Shown here piece after piece: positions 10,063-17,514 of a stretch of DNA of 64,000 nt (position 1 is its first letter; each line of letters opens with the position of its first letter). Source of the stretch: JAJDNH01 sp964552395 (lineage in GTDB: Bacteria; Acidobacteriota; Thermoanaerobaculia; Thermoanaerobaculales; Sulfomarinibacteraceae); assembly GCA_964552395.1 (NCBI GenBank), contig CAZKGM010000007.1, positions 54,645-118,644 of the forward strand, in the 5' to 3' direction. A program made the position numbers and the translations under genes. Below the pieces are notes generated by a model. That model had not been told where the DNA came from. It searched no databases and saw only the letters and a program-made list of their open reading frames with translations.

Positions 10063-10135
10063 TGGGTGAGATTTCCGCACGGCGACCGCGTGAGCTCACA
10101 GGCGGCGCATATCAGGGGGGTGGAGGTTGACTCCG

Positions 10136-11473
10136 GTGACGGCGAACCGTGGCCAGTGGAGCTCCCAGATCGGCTTCGTTCTCGCCGCGGCCGGGTCGGC
10201 CGTCGGGCTCGGCAACATCTGGCGGTTCCCGTACATGACCGGTGAGAACGGCGGAGGCGCGTTCCTGCTCGTCTACCTGTTGTGCGTGATCTGTTTAGGG
10301 CTGCCGGTGATGCTGCTCGAGATCAGCCTCGGCCGTGCCACCCAGCGCAACCCGGTGGGAGCGATCGAGACGGTGGCGCCCCGGAGCCGGTGGCGAGCCC
10401 TCGGCTTCCTCGCCCTTCTCACAGGGCTCTGTATCTTGTCGTACTACTCGGTGATTGCGGGCAAGGTGCTCGCCTTTTGCGCGCTCTACGCACGCAGCCT
10501 GGTCACCGGCGGAGCGGTCACCTACACGGGTGTTGCCCCGGAGGTCCTGTTCTACTTCGCGGTCTTCATGGTTCTCACCGTGCTGGTTGTCGTCGGCGGC
10601 GTCCAGCGCGGCATCGAGCGGTGGGCGAAGATCCTCATGCCGCTGCTGTTGGTGACCATGGTAGCGATCATCATCCGTGGCCTGTTCCTTCCCGGCGCGA
10701 TGGCCGGCGTGCGCTGGTTTCTGACCCCGGACTTCTCGAAGATCACCTTGGGAGTTGTTCTCAACGCCATGGCGCAGGCGTTCTTCTCGCTGTCGCTCGG
10801 CATGGGGGCGATGCTGACCTATGGCTCATACCTCTCGAAGCACCAGGACATCCTGCGCTGCGGCGTCTGGGTCGTCGCCTTCGACACGCTGGTTGCAGTC
10901 CTCGCGGGCCTCATGATCTTTCCGGCCGTGTTTGCTCTCGGCAGTAACCCGGCCGCCGGATCGACGTTGATTTTCGAGGTGCTGCCGCGGGTGTTCGGCA
11001 GCATGGCCGGCGGCGGTCTGGTGGCGTTGGTCTTCTTCTTCCTCCTGTGCGTGGCCGCGCTCACCTCCACGGTGTCACTGTTGGAGGTCGTGACGGCGTA
11101 CTTCGTCGATGAGCTGTCCTGGTCGCGAGCGCGCACCGTGTGGTCGGTCGGCATCGCCGCCCTCGTCGTCGGAGTCCCCTCGGCCTTCGCGCTGGCCGGG
11201 ATCTCTCCCTGGTCGACCGTGCACCTGTTCGGCCGCGAGGGCATTCTCGACGCCATGGACTTTCTGTGGGGGAACCTGTCGCTGGCGGTGGGCTCGTTGC
11301 TCCTGTGCGTCTTCGTGATCGGCCGTTGGGGCCTGGAGCGCGCCGCCGACGAGATCGAGAGCAGCTCTCCCGGGTTCCGCCGCATGCGCCGCGTGTGGAT
11401 CTTCTTCGTGCGTTGGGTGTGCCCGATCTTCATCGCGATCATCCTTGCAGCCAAGTTGATTGGGGTGTCGTGA
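10136..11473 (+). CDS. Sodium:neurotransmitter symporter family (SNF) transporter
   Basis: This is an LeuT-fold, Na+-dependent transporter, probably for an amino acid or related solute, in the cytoplasmic membrane. The N-terminal motif WSSQIGFVLAAAGSAVGLGNIWRFPYM, which forms the TM1 sodium and substrate site of LeuT relatives, is intact, followed by about 11 more hydrophobic segments over 445 residues. I choose the GTG at 10136, 9 bases after GGAGG; an in-frame TTG at 10127 would touch that site. The gene stands alone with its own promoter. Substrate cannot be read from sequence. Confidence 0.9.
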   Translation: MTANRGQWSSQIGFVLAAAGSAVGLGNIWRFPYMTGENGGGAFLLVYLLCVICLGLPVMLLEISLGRATQRNPVGAIETVAPRSRWRALGFLALLTGLCILSYYSVIAGKVLAFCALYARSLVTGGAVTYTGVAPEVLFYFAVFMVLTVLVVVGGVQRGIERWAKILMPLLLVTMVAIIIRGLFLPGAMAGVRWFLTPDFSKITLGVVLNAMAQAFFSLSLGMGAMLTYGSYLSKHQDILRCGVWVVAFDTLVAVLAGLMIFPAVFALGSNPAAGSTLIFEVLPRVFGSMAGGGLVALVFFFLLCVAALTSTVSLLEVVTAYFVDELSWSRARTVWSVGIAALVVGVPSAFALAGISPWSTVHLFGREGILDAMDFLWGNLSLAVGSLLLCVFVIGRWGLERAADEIESSSPGFRRMRRVWIFFVRWVCPIFIAIILAAKLIGVS

Positions 11474-11501
11474 GCTCCCCGGACCACGCCCGGGGAACCG
11501 G

Positions 11502-11530
11502 TTGCCTTTGCCGCGAGCTTCGGCTAGACT
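11502..11530 (+). promoter_or_regulatory. Promoter of tRNA-Pro
   Basis: TTGCCT at 11502-11507 and TAGACT at 11525-11530 are separated by 17 bases; the mature tRNA begins 10 bases after the -10. The tRNA-Lys promoter at 21926-21954 has the same form. Confidence 0.65.
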
Positions 11531-11540
11531 GATTCGCCGT

Positions 11541-11617
11541 CGGGGCGTAGCTCAGCTTGGCAGAGCGCACGGTTCGGGACCGTGAGGCCGGTGGTTCAAA
11601 TCCACTCGCCCCGACCA
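11541..11617 (+). tRNA. tRNA-Pro (anticodon CGG)
   Basis: A full cloverleaf is visible. The acceptor stem CGGGGCG (11541-11547) pairs with CGCCCCG (11607-11613), the anticodon stem CACGG/CCGTG encloses loop TTCGGGA with anticodon CGG, and the T-arm has GGTTCAAATCC. The CCA end is encoded at 11615-11617. Confidence 0.96.
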
Positions 11618-11666
11618 CCTTCGTTCCCCGCGTTGTGATCCCGCCGAATCTCCTCCAGACGCCCGG

Positions 11667-11696
11667 TTGACCGACCTCTGCGCCTTCAGCTACCGT
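11667..11696 (+). promoter_or_regulatory. Promoter of lexA (leaderless geometry)
   Basis: TTGACC at 11667-11672, an 18-base spacer and TACCGT at 11691-11696 lie so that the predicted start site is the A of the lexA ATG at 11703, 7 bases past the -10. There is no ribosome binding site. No obvious palindromic LexA operator is seen in the short region. Confidence 0.55.
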
Positions 11697-11702
11697 GGCG
11701 AC

Positions 11703-12329
11703 ATGCACCCGGCAGGCGGACCGTTGACCAAGCGCCAGCTCGCGGTACTCGACTTCATCACCGCAAGCCTGAGAGCGCAAGGCGTGGCACCGACGCTGCA
11801 GGAGATAGCCGACGCCTTCGGCTACTCCAGTACCGCCAGCGCACAAAAGCACGTCAACCAACTGGTCTCGAAGGGCTATCTGCAACGCGAGCGGCATCGC
11901 AAGCGCGGTCTCGTTCCCGTCACCAACGCGATCACCGGCTGGCAGGAGGGCGTGTCCCTACCCCTGCTCGGTATCATCGCCGCCGGGCAGCCGATCGAAG
12001 CGTTGCCGGACCCGCAAACGGTGACCGTACCGGCCGTCATGGTCGGAGGCGGCGAGCACTACGTCCTGCGGGTGCGTGGGGACTCGATGATCGGCGACGG
12101 AATCCTCGACGGCGACCTGGTGGTCATCCGGGCCGGCGCCGCCGCGCGTGATGGAGACACCGCAGTGGCGTTGATCGACGGCGAGGTGACCCTCAAGAGG
12201 GTGTTCTTCGGCGACGACGGGAGCGTTCGTCTGCAGCCGGCCAACCCGGCGATGACGGCGCTCCTGGTCGCGGCGGACCGGGTTGAGATCCAGGGCGTCC
12301 TGGTTGCGCTCCTGCGCCGCTTCACGTGA
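11703..12329 (+). CDS. lexA: LexA repressor, self-cleaving regulator of the DNA-damage response
   Basis: LexA represses SOS genes until RecA-stimulated autocleavage. The winged helix-turn-helix covers about residues 8-70 (LTKRQLAVLDFI, APTLQEIADAFG, HVNQLVSKGYL). The cleavage site is Ala94-Gly95 in IIAAGQP; the catalytic pair is Ser128 in RGDSMIGDGI and Lys165 in VTLKRV. Length is 208 residues. The ATG at 11703 is chosen from family alignment and promoter geometry; an upstream in-frame TTG at 11667 would lie inside the -35 element. Confidence 0.94.
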   Translation: MHPAGGPLTKRQLAVLDFITASLRAQGVAPTLQEIADAFGYSSTASAQKHVNQLVSKGYLQRERHRKRGLVPVTNAITGWQEGVSLPLLGIIAAGQPIEALPDPQTVTVPAVMVGGGEHYVLRVRGDSMIGDGILDGDLVVIRAGAAARDGDTAVALIDGEVTLKRVFFGDDGSVRLQPANPAMTALLVAADRVEIQGVLVALLRRFT

Positions 12330-12363
12330 GGCGCGCCGGGCCCGCGATTGCTGCTTCGCCATC

Positions 12364-12392
12364 TTGACTGGCCGGCGTGTTTGGGCTAGCTT
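12364..12392 (+). promoter_or_regulatory. Promoter of cutA (leaderless geometry)
   Basis: TTGACT at 12364-12369 and TAGCTT at 12387-12392 are separated by 17 bases, and the cutA ATG at 12399 begins 7 bases past the -10, on the predicted transcription start. No Shine-Dalgarno sequence is present. Confidence 0.65.
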
Positions 12393-12398
12393 CTGAGC

Positions 12399-12782
12399 AT
12401 GAGCGGCCTCGAACCCATCTCGCTGATCTTGACCTCTGTGGGTACCGAGCAGCAGGCGGTTGAGATCTCCGAAGAACTCATCGGCCGGAGGCTCGCGACC
12501 TGCGTCAACATCATCCCCTGCCAGCGTTCGATCTACCGCTGGAAGGGCAAGGTGTGCGAGGACACCGAGTACATCCTCTTGGTCAAGGCGCCCTCGAGCC
12601 TCTTCGACCGCGTGGCCGACGCGATTCGCGAGCTCCACTCCTACGAGCTGCCAGAGATCCTCTCGTTCTCGATCGACCAAGCGGAGAAGGCCTTCCACGA
12701 ATGGATCCTCCGCATGGCGACGGGCGCCCCGGCGGATGAGGACGAGGTCGAGGCCGAGGCCGAAGAGCCGGTCGAGTACTAG
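12399..12782 (+). CDS. cutA: CutA1 divalent-ion tolerance family protein
   Basis: CutA1 is a small trimeric ferredoxin-like protein linked to copper tolerance in E. coli; its biochemical role is unsettled. Family motifs are RLATCVNIIPCQRSIYRWKGKV (residues about 30-51) and YELPEILSFSID (about 82-93). The acidic C-terminal tail (DEDEVEAEAEEPVEY) extends past the usual end. The stop codon forms the first base of the palindromic element that follows. Confidence 0.92.
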   Translation: MSGLEPISLILTSVGTEQQAVEISEELIGRRLATCVNIIPCQRSIYRWKGKVCEDTEYILLVKAPSSLFDRVADAIRELHSYELPEILSFSIDQAEKAFHEWILRMATGAPADEDEVEAEAEEPVEY

Positions 12783-12960
12783 CCCGGATCACTCACTCGC
12801 AATCTACTGCGACCGACGATACGCCAGCCAGGGCTGGGCTCTTCGCGTCTTGGTGTCCTCAACATACTGTCAGGTATGCCTGCGGCACCTCGACGCTCAG
12901 AACCCTGCCCTGACAAGCGTCTCGCCGGTCTCGCTACGATCGCTCATGAATAATCCGGGC
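12782..12960. repeat. Imperfect palindromic intergenic element, copy 1 (about 179 bp)
   Basis: The element starts at the last base of the cutA stop codon. Perfect 8-base ends GCCCGGAT and ATCCGGGC close it, and the two halves are imperfect inverse complements throughout, with a central hairpin CATAC-TGTCAG-GTATG. A second copy about 75-80% identical by eye lies at 30862-31041 with the same boundaries. Base changes between copies keep the pairing at the end (G-C here, A-T there) and in an inner stem. It lies between convergent genes, so a bidirectional terminator or a dispersed repeat is likely. Confidence 0.8.
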
Positions 12961-13119
12961 CCCGACCGCATACCCGAATCGGCTACGAGCCGCGATAGTA
13001 GAGGTCCGGCCAGCGGCCTCGGTACCGTCTGCAAGCCCGGCTCCATCCAAGGTGCGTCTGGGAGCACGGCCCCGGCTGGGAACCATTTCTCAGAGCAGAA
13101 GTGCTGAGCGGTTGCCGGG
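12961..13119. other. Intergenic remainder between the palindromic element and the cyclophilin gene
   Basis: No gene is supported here. Only short inverted repeats are visible, such as GGCCAGCGGCC near 13010, and no T-rich terminator. Confidence 0.4.
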
Positions 13120-13761
13120 TTACTTCTCGGGCTTGGCGGGTGCGCTTGGGATGACCTTCGCACTCTCGATGACGATCGCGTCCTTGGGAACATCCCTGAA
13201 GGGGAACCGCTGCCCCGAGCTCGGGTCCTGCACCATGGTGGTCGTGGTCGGCGTTGCCGCGATCGCGTCGACGACGTCCATCCCCTCGACAACGTGGCCG
13301 AAGACACAGTACCCGAACCCCTCGGGGGAGTTGTCGTGATGGTCGAGGAAGCCGTTATCGACAAGGTTGATGAAGAACTGGGAGGTTGCCGAGTCCACCC
13401 GTCCCGTACGTGCCATGGCCACGGTGCCGCGGAGGTTCTTGAGCCCGTTGCCGGCTTCGTTGCGAATCGGCGGCAGGGTCGGCTTCTGCTTCATGTCGGC
13501 TGTGAAGCCCCCGCCCTGGACCATGAACCCTGGGATCACCCGGTGAAAGATGGTGCCGTCATAGTGACCGGAGGCCACGTAGGCAAGGAAATTCTCGACC
13601 GTCTTCGGCGCGTGCTCGCGGTCGAGCTCGATGACCACTACGCCCTTTGTGGTCTGCAGCTTGACTCGCGGGTTGACGTTCGGACTCATGCGTGCTCCCT
13701 CCTGCGAAACGGCAACGGCAGCCACACCAATCATGAGTACCGCTGCAAGTATGTGCCTCAT
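13120..13761 (-). CDS. Secreted cyclophilin-type peptidyl-prolyl cis-trans isomerase
   Basis: The enzyme catalyses prolyl isomerisation during folding, here outside the cytoplasm. Residues 1-19 form a signal peptide (RHILAAVLMIGVAAVAVSQ). The cyclophilin core spans about residues 33-200, with the active-site Arg in FHRVIPGFMVQGGG, NSP-type motif QFFINLVDN and FGHVVEGMDVVDAI. Length is 213 residues. GGGGGGAA lies ahead of the ATG. It is convergent with cutA and divergent from rsbW across an A/T-rich promoter region. Confidence 0.93.
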   Translation of the reverse strand: MRHILAAVLMIGVAAVAVSQEGARMSPNVNPRVKLQTTKGVVVIELDREHAPKTVENFLAYVASGHYDGTIFHRVIPGFMVQGGGFTADMKQKPTLPPIRNEAGNGLKNLRGTVAMARTGRVDSATSQFFINLVDNGFLDHHDNSPEGFGYCVFGHVVEGMDVVDAIAATPTTTTMVQDPSSGQRFPFRDVPKDAIVIESAKVIPSAPAKPEK

Positions 13762-13819
13762 CTGCGTTCCCCCCGGGCCCAGCCACTTGTGCGGGCCGGC
13801 CCCTCATGCATCGGTTGTA

Positions 13820-13825
13820 TATAAT
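13820..13825 (+). promoter_or_regulatory. -10 element in the ppiase/rsbW divergent region
   Basis: TATAAT at 13820-13825 lies in a short A/T-rich island (GTATATAATAC) in otherwise GC-rich DNA between the two divergent genes. No convincing -35 is seen. Its start point would fall within a few bases of the proposed GTG codons of the rsbW-like gene. Confidence 0.45.
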
Positions 13826-13837
13826 ACTGCACCTGTG

Positions 13838-14290
13838 GTGTGCCCTGCGCCCCTGACTGCTTCCCTCGTGCTGTCGAGCCGCTTCGAGAACATCGAGGTT
13901 GCCGAAAGAGTCCTGAGGGACCTGTGCGAGCGTGCCGGCTGCAACGAGGAAGATCTGCGCCCACTGCTCAGTGCCCTGTGGGAAGCGCTCGCCAACGCGA
14001 TCCGCCACGGCAACCGGCGCCAGGCGGATCGCAGGGTCCTGGTGGAATACGCGGTCGACGACGAAGCGGCCGTCATCACGGTATACGACCAGGGCGAGGG
14101 GTTTGATCCCGACACCGTGCCGGACCCTACCGCGCCGGAGAATTTGTTGCGGCCGAGCGGCCGCGGTATCTTTTTCATGAAACAGCTGATGGACCGGGTG
14201 GAGTTCACCTCTCCTCCCGCCGGCGGCACCTGCGTGACAATGAAACGCCGCCTCAACTCAACCGTGAGGAGTGCTGACAATGAAGAGTGA
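13838..14290 (+). CDS. RsbW/SpoIIAB-type anti-sigma serine kinase
   Basis: This is a small GHKL ATPase of the partner-switching type: it binds a sigma factor or other partner and phosphorylates the anti-anti-sigma protein. The N-box is ALWEALANAIRHGN, the G1 box DQGEGFDP and the G2 box GRGIFFMKQLMD. Length is about 150 residues. The start is uncertain: GTG codons at 13835, 13838 and 13868 are possible, and the first two keep the conserved strand LVLSSRFENIEVAE. It overlaps the RsbV-like gene, so the two form a pair. No sigma gene adjoins. Confidence 0.85.
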   Translation: MCPAPLTASLVLSSRFENIEVAERVLRDLCERAGCNEEDLRPLLSALWEALANAIRHGNRRQADRRVLVEYAVDDEAAVITVYDQGEGFDPDTVPDPTAPENLLRPSGRGIFFMKQLMDRVEFTSPPAGGTCVTMKRRLNSTVRSADNEE

Positions 14291-14618
14291 AGTTCAAGAT
14301 CATGCCGACATCCGAATCATCAAGCTTGCAGGCAAGATCACCATCGGTGCCGGCGATGTGAAGCTGCGTGAGTTGATCCGCGAGGCCCTCGACGGCGGCC
14401 ACTCTAAGATCCTACTCGACCTCGCCAAGGTGTCCGCGATGGATTCCTCGGGGATCGGCGAGATGGTGGCAGCGTACACCACGGTGAGGAAGCGCGAAGG
14501 TCAGCTCAAGCTGCTCAACCTGTCTCCGAAGATCAACGACATCCTGCAGGTGACGCAGCTCATCACCGTCTTCGATGTCTTCGATGACTCGCAGGAGGCG
14601 ATGGCGTCCTTCGCGTGA
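14280..14618 (+). CDS. RsbV/SpoIIAA-type anti-anti-sigma factor (STAS domain)
   Basis: A STAS-domain protein that frees the partner of RsbW when unphosphorylated. Residues about 1-110 make one STAS domain; the phosphoacceptor serine lies in AMDSSGIGEMV at about residues 57-60. Length is 112 residues. I choose the ATG at 14280, 8 bases after GAGGAG (14266-14271), over the in-frame GTG at 14271. It overlaps the rsbW stop by 11 bases. Confidence 0.9.
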   Translation: MKSEVQDHADIRIIKLAGKITIGAGDVKLRELIREALDGGHSKILLDLAKVSAMDSSGIGEMVAAYTTVRKREGQLKLLNLSPKINDILQVTQLITVFDVFDDSQEAMASFA

Positions 14619-14689
14619 GGAGCCGCGGCGGCTTTCACCGGGCGAAGACAGTCGGCGTAGCGAGCGGATGACCCTCTAGGATTCTCACG

Positions 14690-15565
14690 ATGCCGCAAGG
14701 CGAGGCTCTTCCGTGGGACGGCTTTCGGGCGGAGGTCGAGGAGATGCTCCGGTCGGTGGCCGAGCGGGAGGTTGCGGCCGGCAATGTCGACGCCGCCTGG
14801 CGGGAGGCGCTGCTTTCCCCGGGCAAGCGCGTACGGCCGATCCTGATGCTGCTGGTGGGCGGGATGTTCGCGGCACCGAGGCAGCGGGTCCTGCAGCTGG
14901 CGGTGATCGTGGAGATGATCCATGCGGCCTCGCTGGTGCTCGACGACCTGCCCTGCATGGACGACGCCGACACGCGCCGCGGACGGCCCAGCCTCCACCG
15001 AACCTACGGCGAGGCGGTGGCCACGCTGGCGGCGTTCGAGCTGCTCAGCCGCGCCCATTCCCGTCTACCCGCTGCGTGTGCGGCGGCTCGCTTGCCGCGC
15101 CGGCGATGGGCGGCAATCGGGGAGGAGCTCGCCTTGGTAGTACAGCAGCTGTGCCGCGGGCAGGAGCTCGATCTGGCCGGCGCTGCGAAGACGGTTGAGG
15201 AGCTGGAACGTATCCATGCCCAGAAAACCGGTGCATTGTTCGTGCTGTCGGCGCGGTGGAGTGCGCTGGCCGGACGCCCATCCGCCGTCGAGCTGCGTGC
15301 CGTCGAGGACTACGCCCGCAACCTCGGTCTCGCGTTCCAGGTGATGGACGATGTTCTCGACTGCGTGGGCGATGCGGACCGGCTCGGCAAGCCGATTGGC
15401 CAGGATGTGTCGCGCACGACGTTCGTGGATCTCCTCGGTCTCGACGGTGCCCGCCGCCTCGCGGGCGAGCTCGCGACCACGGCGATTTGCAGTCTCGGCA
15501 CTTTCCGGCAGCGGGGCGCCGTCCTGGAGACTCTGGCCCGCGAGGTGGTAGCCCGTGACCGATGA
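14690..15565 (+). CDS. ispA: Polyprenyl synthetase, farnesyl/geranylgeranyl diphosphate synthase type
   Basis: The enzyme condenses isopentenyl diphosphate with allylic diphosphates to make C15-C20 prenyl chains. The first Asp-rich motif is DDLPCMDD at residues 85-92, the second is MDDVLD near residue 220, and GKRVRP (45-50) binds diphosphate. Length is 291 residues, as for short-chain synthases. TAGGAT ends 7 bases before the ATG and no ribosome site is seen, so the mRNA may be leaderless. The chain-length product is not certain from sequence. Confidence 0.9.
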   Translation: MPQGEALPWDGFRAEVEEMLRSVAEREVAAGNVDAAWREALLSPGKRVRPILMLLVGGMFAAPRQRVLQLAVIVEMIHAASLVLDDLPCMDDADTRRGRPSLHRTYGEAVATLAAFELLSRAHSRLPAACAAARLPRRRWAAIGEELALVVQQLCRGQELDLAGAAKTVEELERIHAQKTGALFVLSARWSALAGRPSAVELRAVEDYARNLGLAFQVMDDVLDCVGDADRLGKPIGQDVSRTTFVDLLGLDGARRLAGELATTAICSLGTFRQRGAVLETLAREVVARDR

Positions 15566-17228
15566 CTGCAGGAGGTGGGAGGAGGCAGTCCACGCGCTCC
15601 GTGAGCGTGGCTACCTGGGACGAAGCGCCTCATCGTCGGGAAGTGGCTGGCGGCGCCTGGGTCCGCTTGGCTGGCTCGCGGCCGGCGCGGTTCTGGCCGT
15701 GCTGTCCGCGATTCCGGTAGCCACAGCGCCACCCACGGCCGCTGCATGGGCCCTGGCCGTTGCGCTGGTGCTGCCGATCGTCGCGGTAGGCCTGATCGCC
15801 GGCGTCCCGGTGCTGCTGCTCGCGGCCTCGCGCACCCACCGCGCGGGCTTCGGCGTCGGCAACGTCGCCGCCACGGCGGCGGTCGTTGCAGGAGTCGGGC
15901 TCGCCGCCGCCTGGCTCGGTGCGGTGTCGCGTCCGCCGCAGCTGGTGTCGGCGGGACGGCTGGCATGGGCAGTGGCAGCGGGTCTAGGCGCCATCTTTCT
16001 CACTGTCCGCGGGGTCGGACGTCTAGTGGCAGGCTCCCTGTTGCACCTGCGAGCCGCTGATGCCGGTCCCGCACCGCGGCTGCGAACCGTTTCCGCAGTG
16101 ACCCTTGCAGCCGCTGTCGTGCTGGCGATCCTCACCCAGGTCGGCGGCGGCCAGGGGGGGACGGCGGGCGGCAAGGGGATGCTGGCCGTGCGACCCGCGT
16201 GGCATCCCATCGCCGTCATCGGCGTCGACGGCCCGACGCGGGACGAGGTGCTGCTGCTGGCGGCGCAAGATGTGCATCTGGCCGGCATGCGCGACTGGTC
16301 CTGGGCACGGATCGACCTCGGCGGCGAGGGGCGCTCGCTGCCGGTTCGGTGGATCACGCTCGCCACCGGCGTGTCCCCGGAGCGGCATGGTGTGACGACC
16401 CTGCGGCAGGTGCACGTGCTCGGTATCGGTCGCGATCTCCTGCTTTCTCCCGGTCTCCACCGACTCACAATGGCGGTGTGGGGAAACCTGGGCGTGGCGC
16501 AGGAACGGACGGTTCCGGCGGCATACCGCAGGGCACCGACGGTGTGGGAGATGGCTGCGCGGGCCGGTGCCGCGGTGAGGGTGGCGGGGTGGTGGGGCAG
16601 CTTTCCTCCGCGGCGAGTGCGGGGCGTCGTCGCGTCGGAGCGATGGCTGTTTACCGGTAATCGGAACGAGGACACCGTTTATCCGCCAGACGCCACCGGT
16701 GTTCCGTCGGGGGGCGGTGTGTCCGCGCTGGCTATGGACCGGCGCGCGGTGGCGATGATCGGTGGTGCCAGCGCGGCGGAGGAGCCGCTGGTGATGGCGT
16801 ACCTTCCGGGCTGGTGGCTCGAGGAAAGCGGGAGCCGCCAGCCGCCGCTGCTGGCGGCCGAGACGTTGCGCCCCCACCTCGAGCTGCTCGGGGATGCGGT
16901 CGGAACCCTACTCAGGGACGGTTACGAGGTCTGGCTGGTGGCGCTCGTCCCGCACGGCGGCGGCTGGGTGATGTCGTCGGCGGCAACCGGCGGGGAGCGG
17001 CCGCAGCTGCGGCCGCCCGACCTTGTGGCGACCCTGCTCGACGCGCTCGGACTGCCGCCGGCGCGAGAAGTCGGAGGGAGCGTGCGACGGGACCTGTCCG
17101 GAGTATCCGGTCGCCAGCCGCTGGCGGTGGCGGACTACGGCGGCCCGCCCCCGCTCGCGTCGCAGACCACGGCTGCCGAGGGGCGAGCGCAGCTCGAGCT
17201 GCTGCGCAACTTGGGGTACCTCCAATAG
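15555..17228 (+). CDS. Membrane protein with alkaline-phosphatase-like (phosphodiesterase) domain
   Basis: The N-terminal 200 residues hold four to five hydrophobic segments; the rest (about 215-557) resembles the type I phosphodiesterase/nucleotide pyrophosphatase fold: IAVIGVDGPTRDE, the nucleophile-type stretch WITLATGVSPERHGV, and PTVWEMAARAGAAVRVAGWWGSFPP. The usual C-terminal SDHG metal motif reads ALVPHGGG here, so one metal ligand appears lost. The gene starts with GTG inside the end of ispA (11-base overlap), so the two are coupled. Catalysis is uncertain and the substrate unknown. Confidence 0.65.
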   Translation: MTDDCRRWEEAVHALRERGYLGRSASSSGSGWRRLGPLGWLAAGAVLAVLSAIPVATAPPTAAAWALAVALVLPIVAVGLIAGVPVLLLAASRTHRAGFGVGNVAATAAVVAGVGLAAAWLGAVSRPPQLVSAGRLAWAVAAGLGAIFLTVRGVGRLVAGSLLHLRAADAGPAPRLRTVSAVTLAAAVVLAILTQVGGGQGGTAGGKGMLAVRPAWHPIAVIGVDGPTRDEVLLLAAQDVHLAGMRDWSWARIDLGGEGRSLPVRWITLATGVSPERHGVTTLRQVHVLGIGRDLLLSPGLHRLTMAVWGNLGVAQERTVPAAYRRAPTVWEMAARAGAAVRVAGWWGSFPPRRVRGVVASERWLFTGNRNEDTVYPPDATGVPSGGGVSALAMDRRAVAMIGGASAAEEPLVMAYLPGWWLEESGSRQPPLLAAETLRPHLELLGDAVGTLLRDGYEVWLVALVPHGGGWVMSSAATGGERPQLRPPDLVATLLDALGLPPAREVGGSVRRDLSGVSGRQPLAVADYGGPPPLASQTTAAEGRAQLELLRNLGYLQ

Positions 17229-17338
17229 GACCGCGTACCGCGGAGCCCTTCTCGAGGCTCTGGTCGCGAGTGCAGAGGGCTGCCGACGGGCTCCACGCCG
17301 CGCGCTCCTTGTGGATACGCTGCTCGCATCCTGGAGAG

Positions 17339-17367
17339 GCGGACCAAGAAGACTGCTCTTCTGCCGC
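17339..17367. terminator. Hairpin in convergent gap, possible bidirectional terminator
   Basis: AGAAGA (17347-17352) pairs perfectly with TCTTCT (17357-17362) around loop CTGC, and flanking GCGG/CCGC (17339-17342, 17364-17367) extends the stem. No T-run follows on either strand, so termination is only suggested by position. Confidence 0.4.
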
Positions 17368-17424
17368 CTTATAGCCTTGCGTGCACTTGCAGTCGGGCCG
17401 GCGTGTCGCGGCGTACTAGATTCC

Positions 17425-17448
17425 TGCGGCGGGGCAGCCTCAGCCGCA
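17425..17448. terminator. GC-rich hairpin in convergent gap
   Basis: TGCGGC at 17425-17430 pairs with GCCGCA at 17443-17448 around a 12-base loop. It lies 66 bases past the end of the minus-strand anti-sigma gene. No T-run. Confidence 0.35.
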
Positions 17449-17514
17449 AATGCCGGTAGGACTGGTGAAACCTGCCCGCGGGTTGCTCCGTCGGTTCGAG
17501 GTGCGGGAGGGGGT

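Larger units (their letters stand above)
17229..17514. other. Convergent intergenic gap with two hairpins and no gene
   Basis: No coding region is supported. Two stem-loops are listed separately at 17339-17367 and 17425-17448. Unlike three other convergent gaps in the window, no long palindrome that begins at the upstream stop codon can be seen. Confidence 0.5.

Noticed and set aside
12320..12330. TTCACGTGAGG at the lexA end as a parS site
   Set aside because: Only the central CACGTGA matches; the flanks do not.
12460..13107. Open frame running from cutA across the palindromic element
   Set aside because: It reads cutA in the wrong frame and then the repeat; composition is Arg/Ser-rich and no motif appears.
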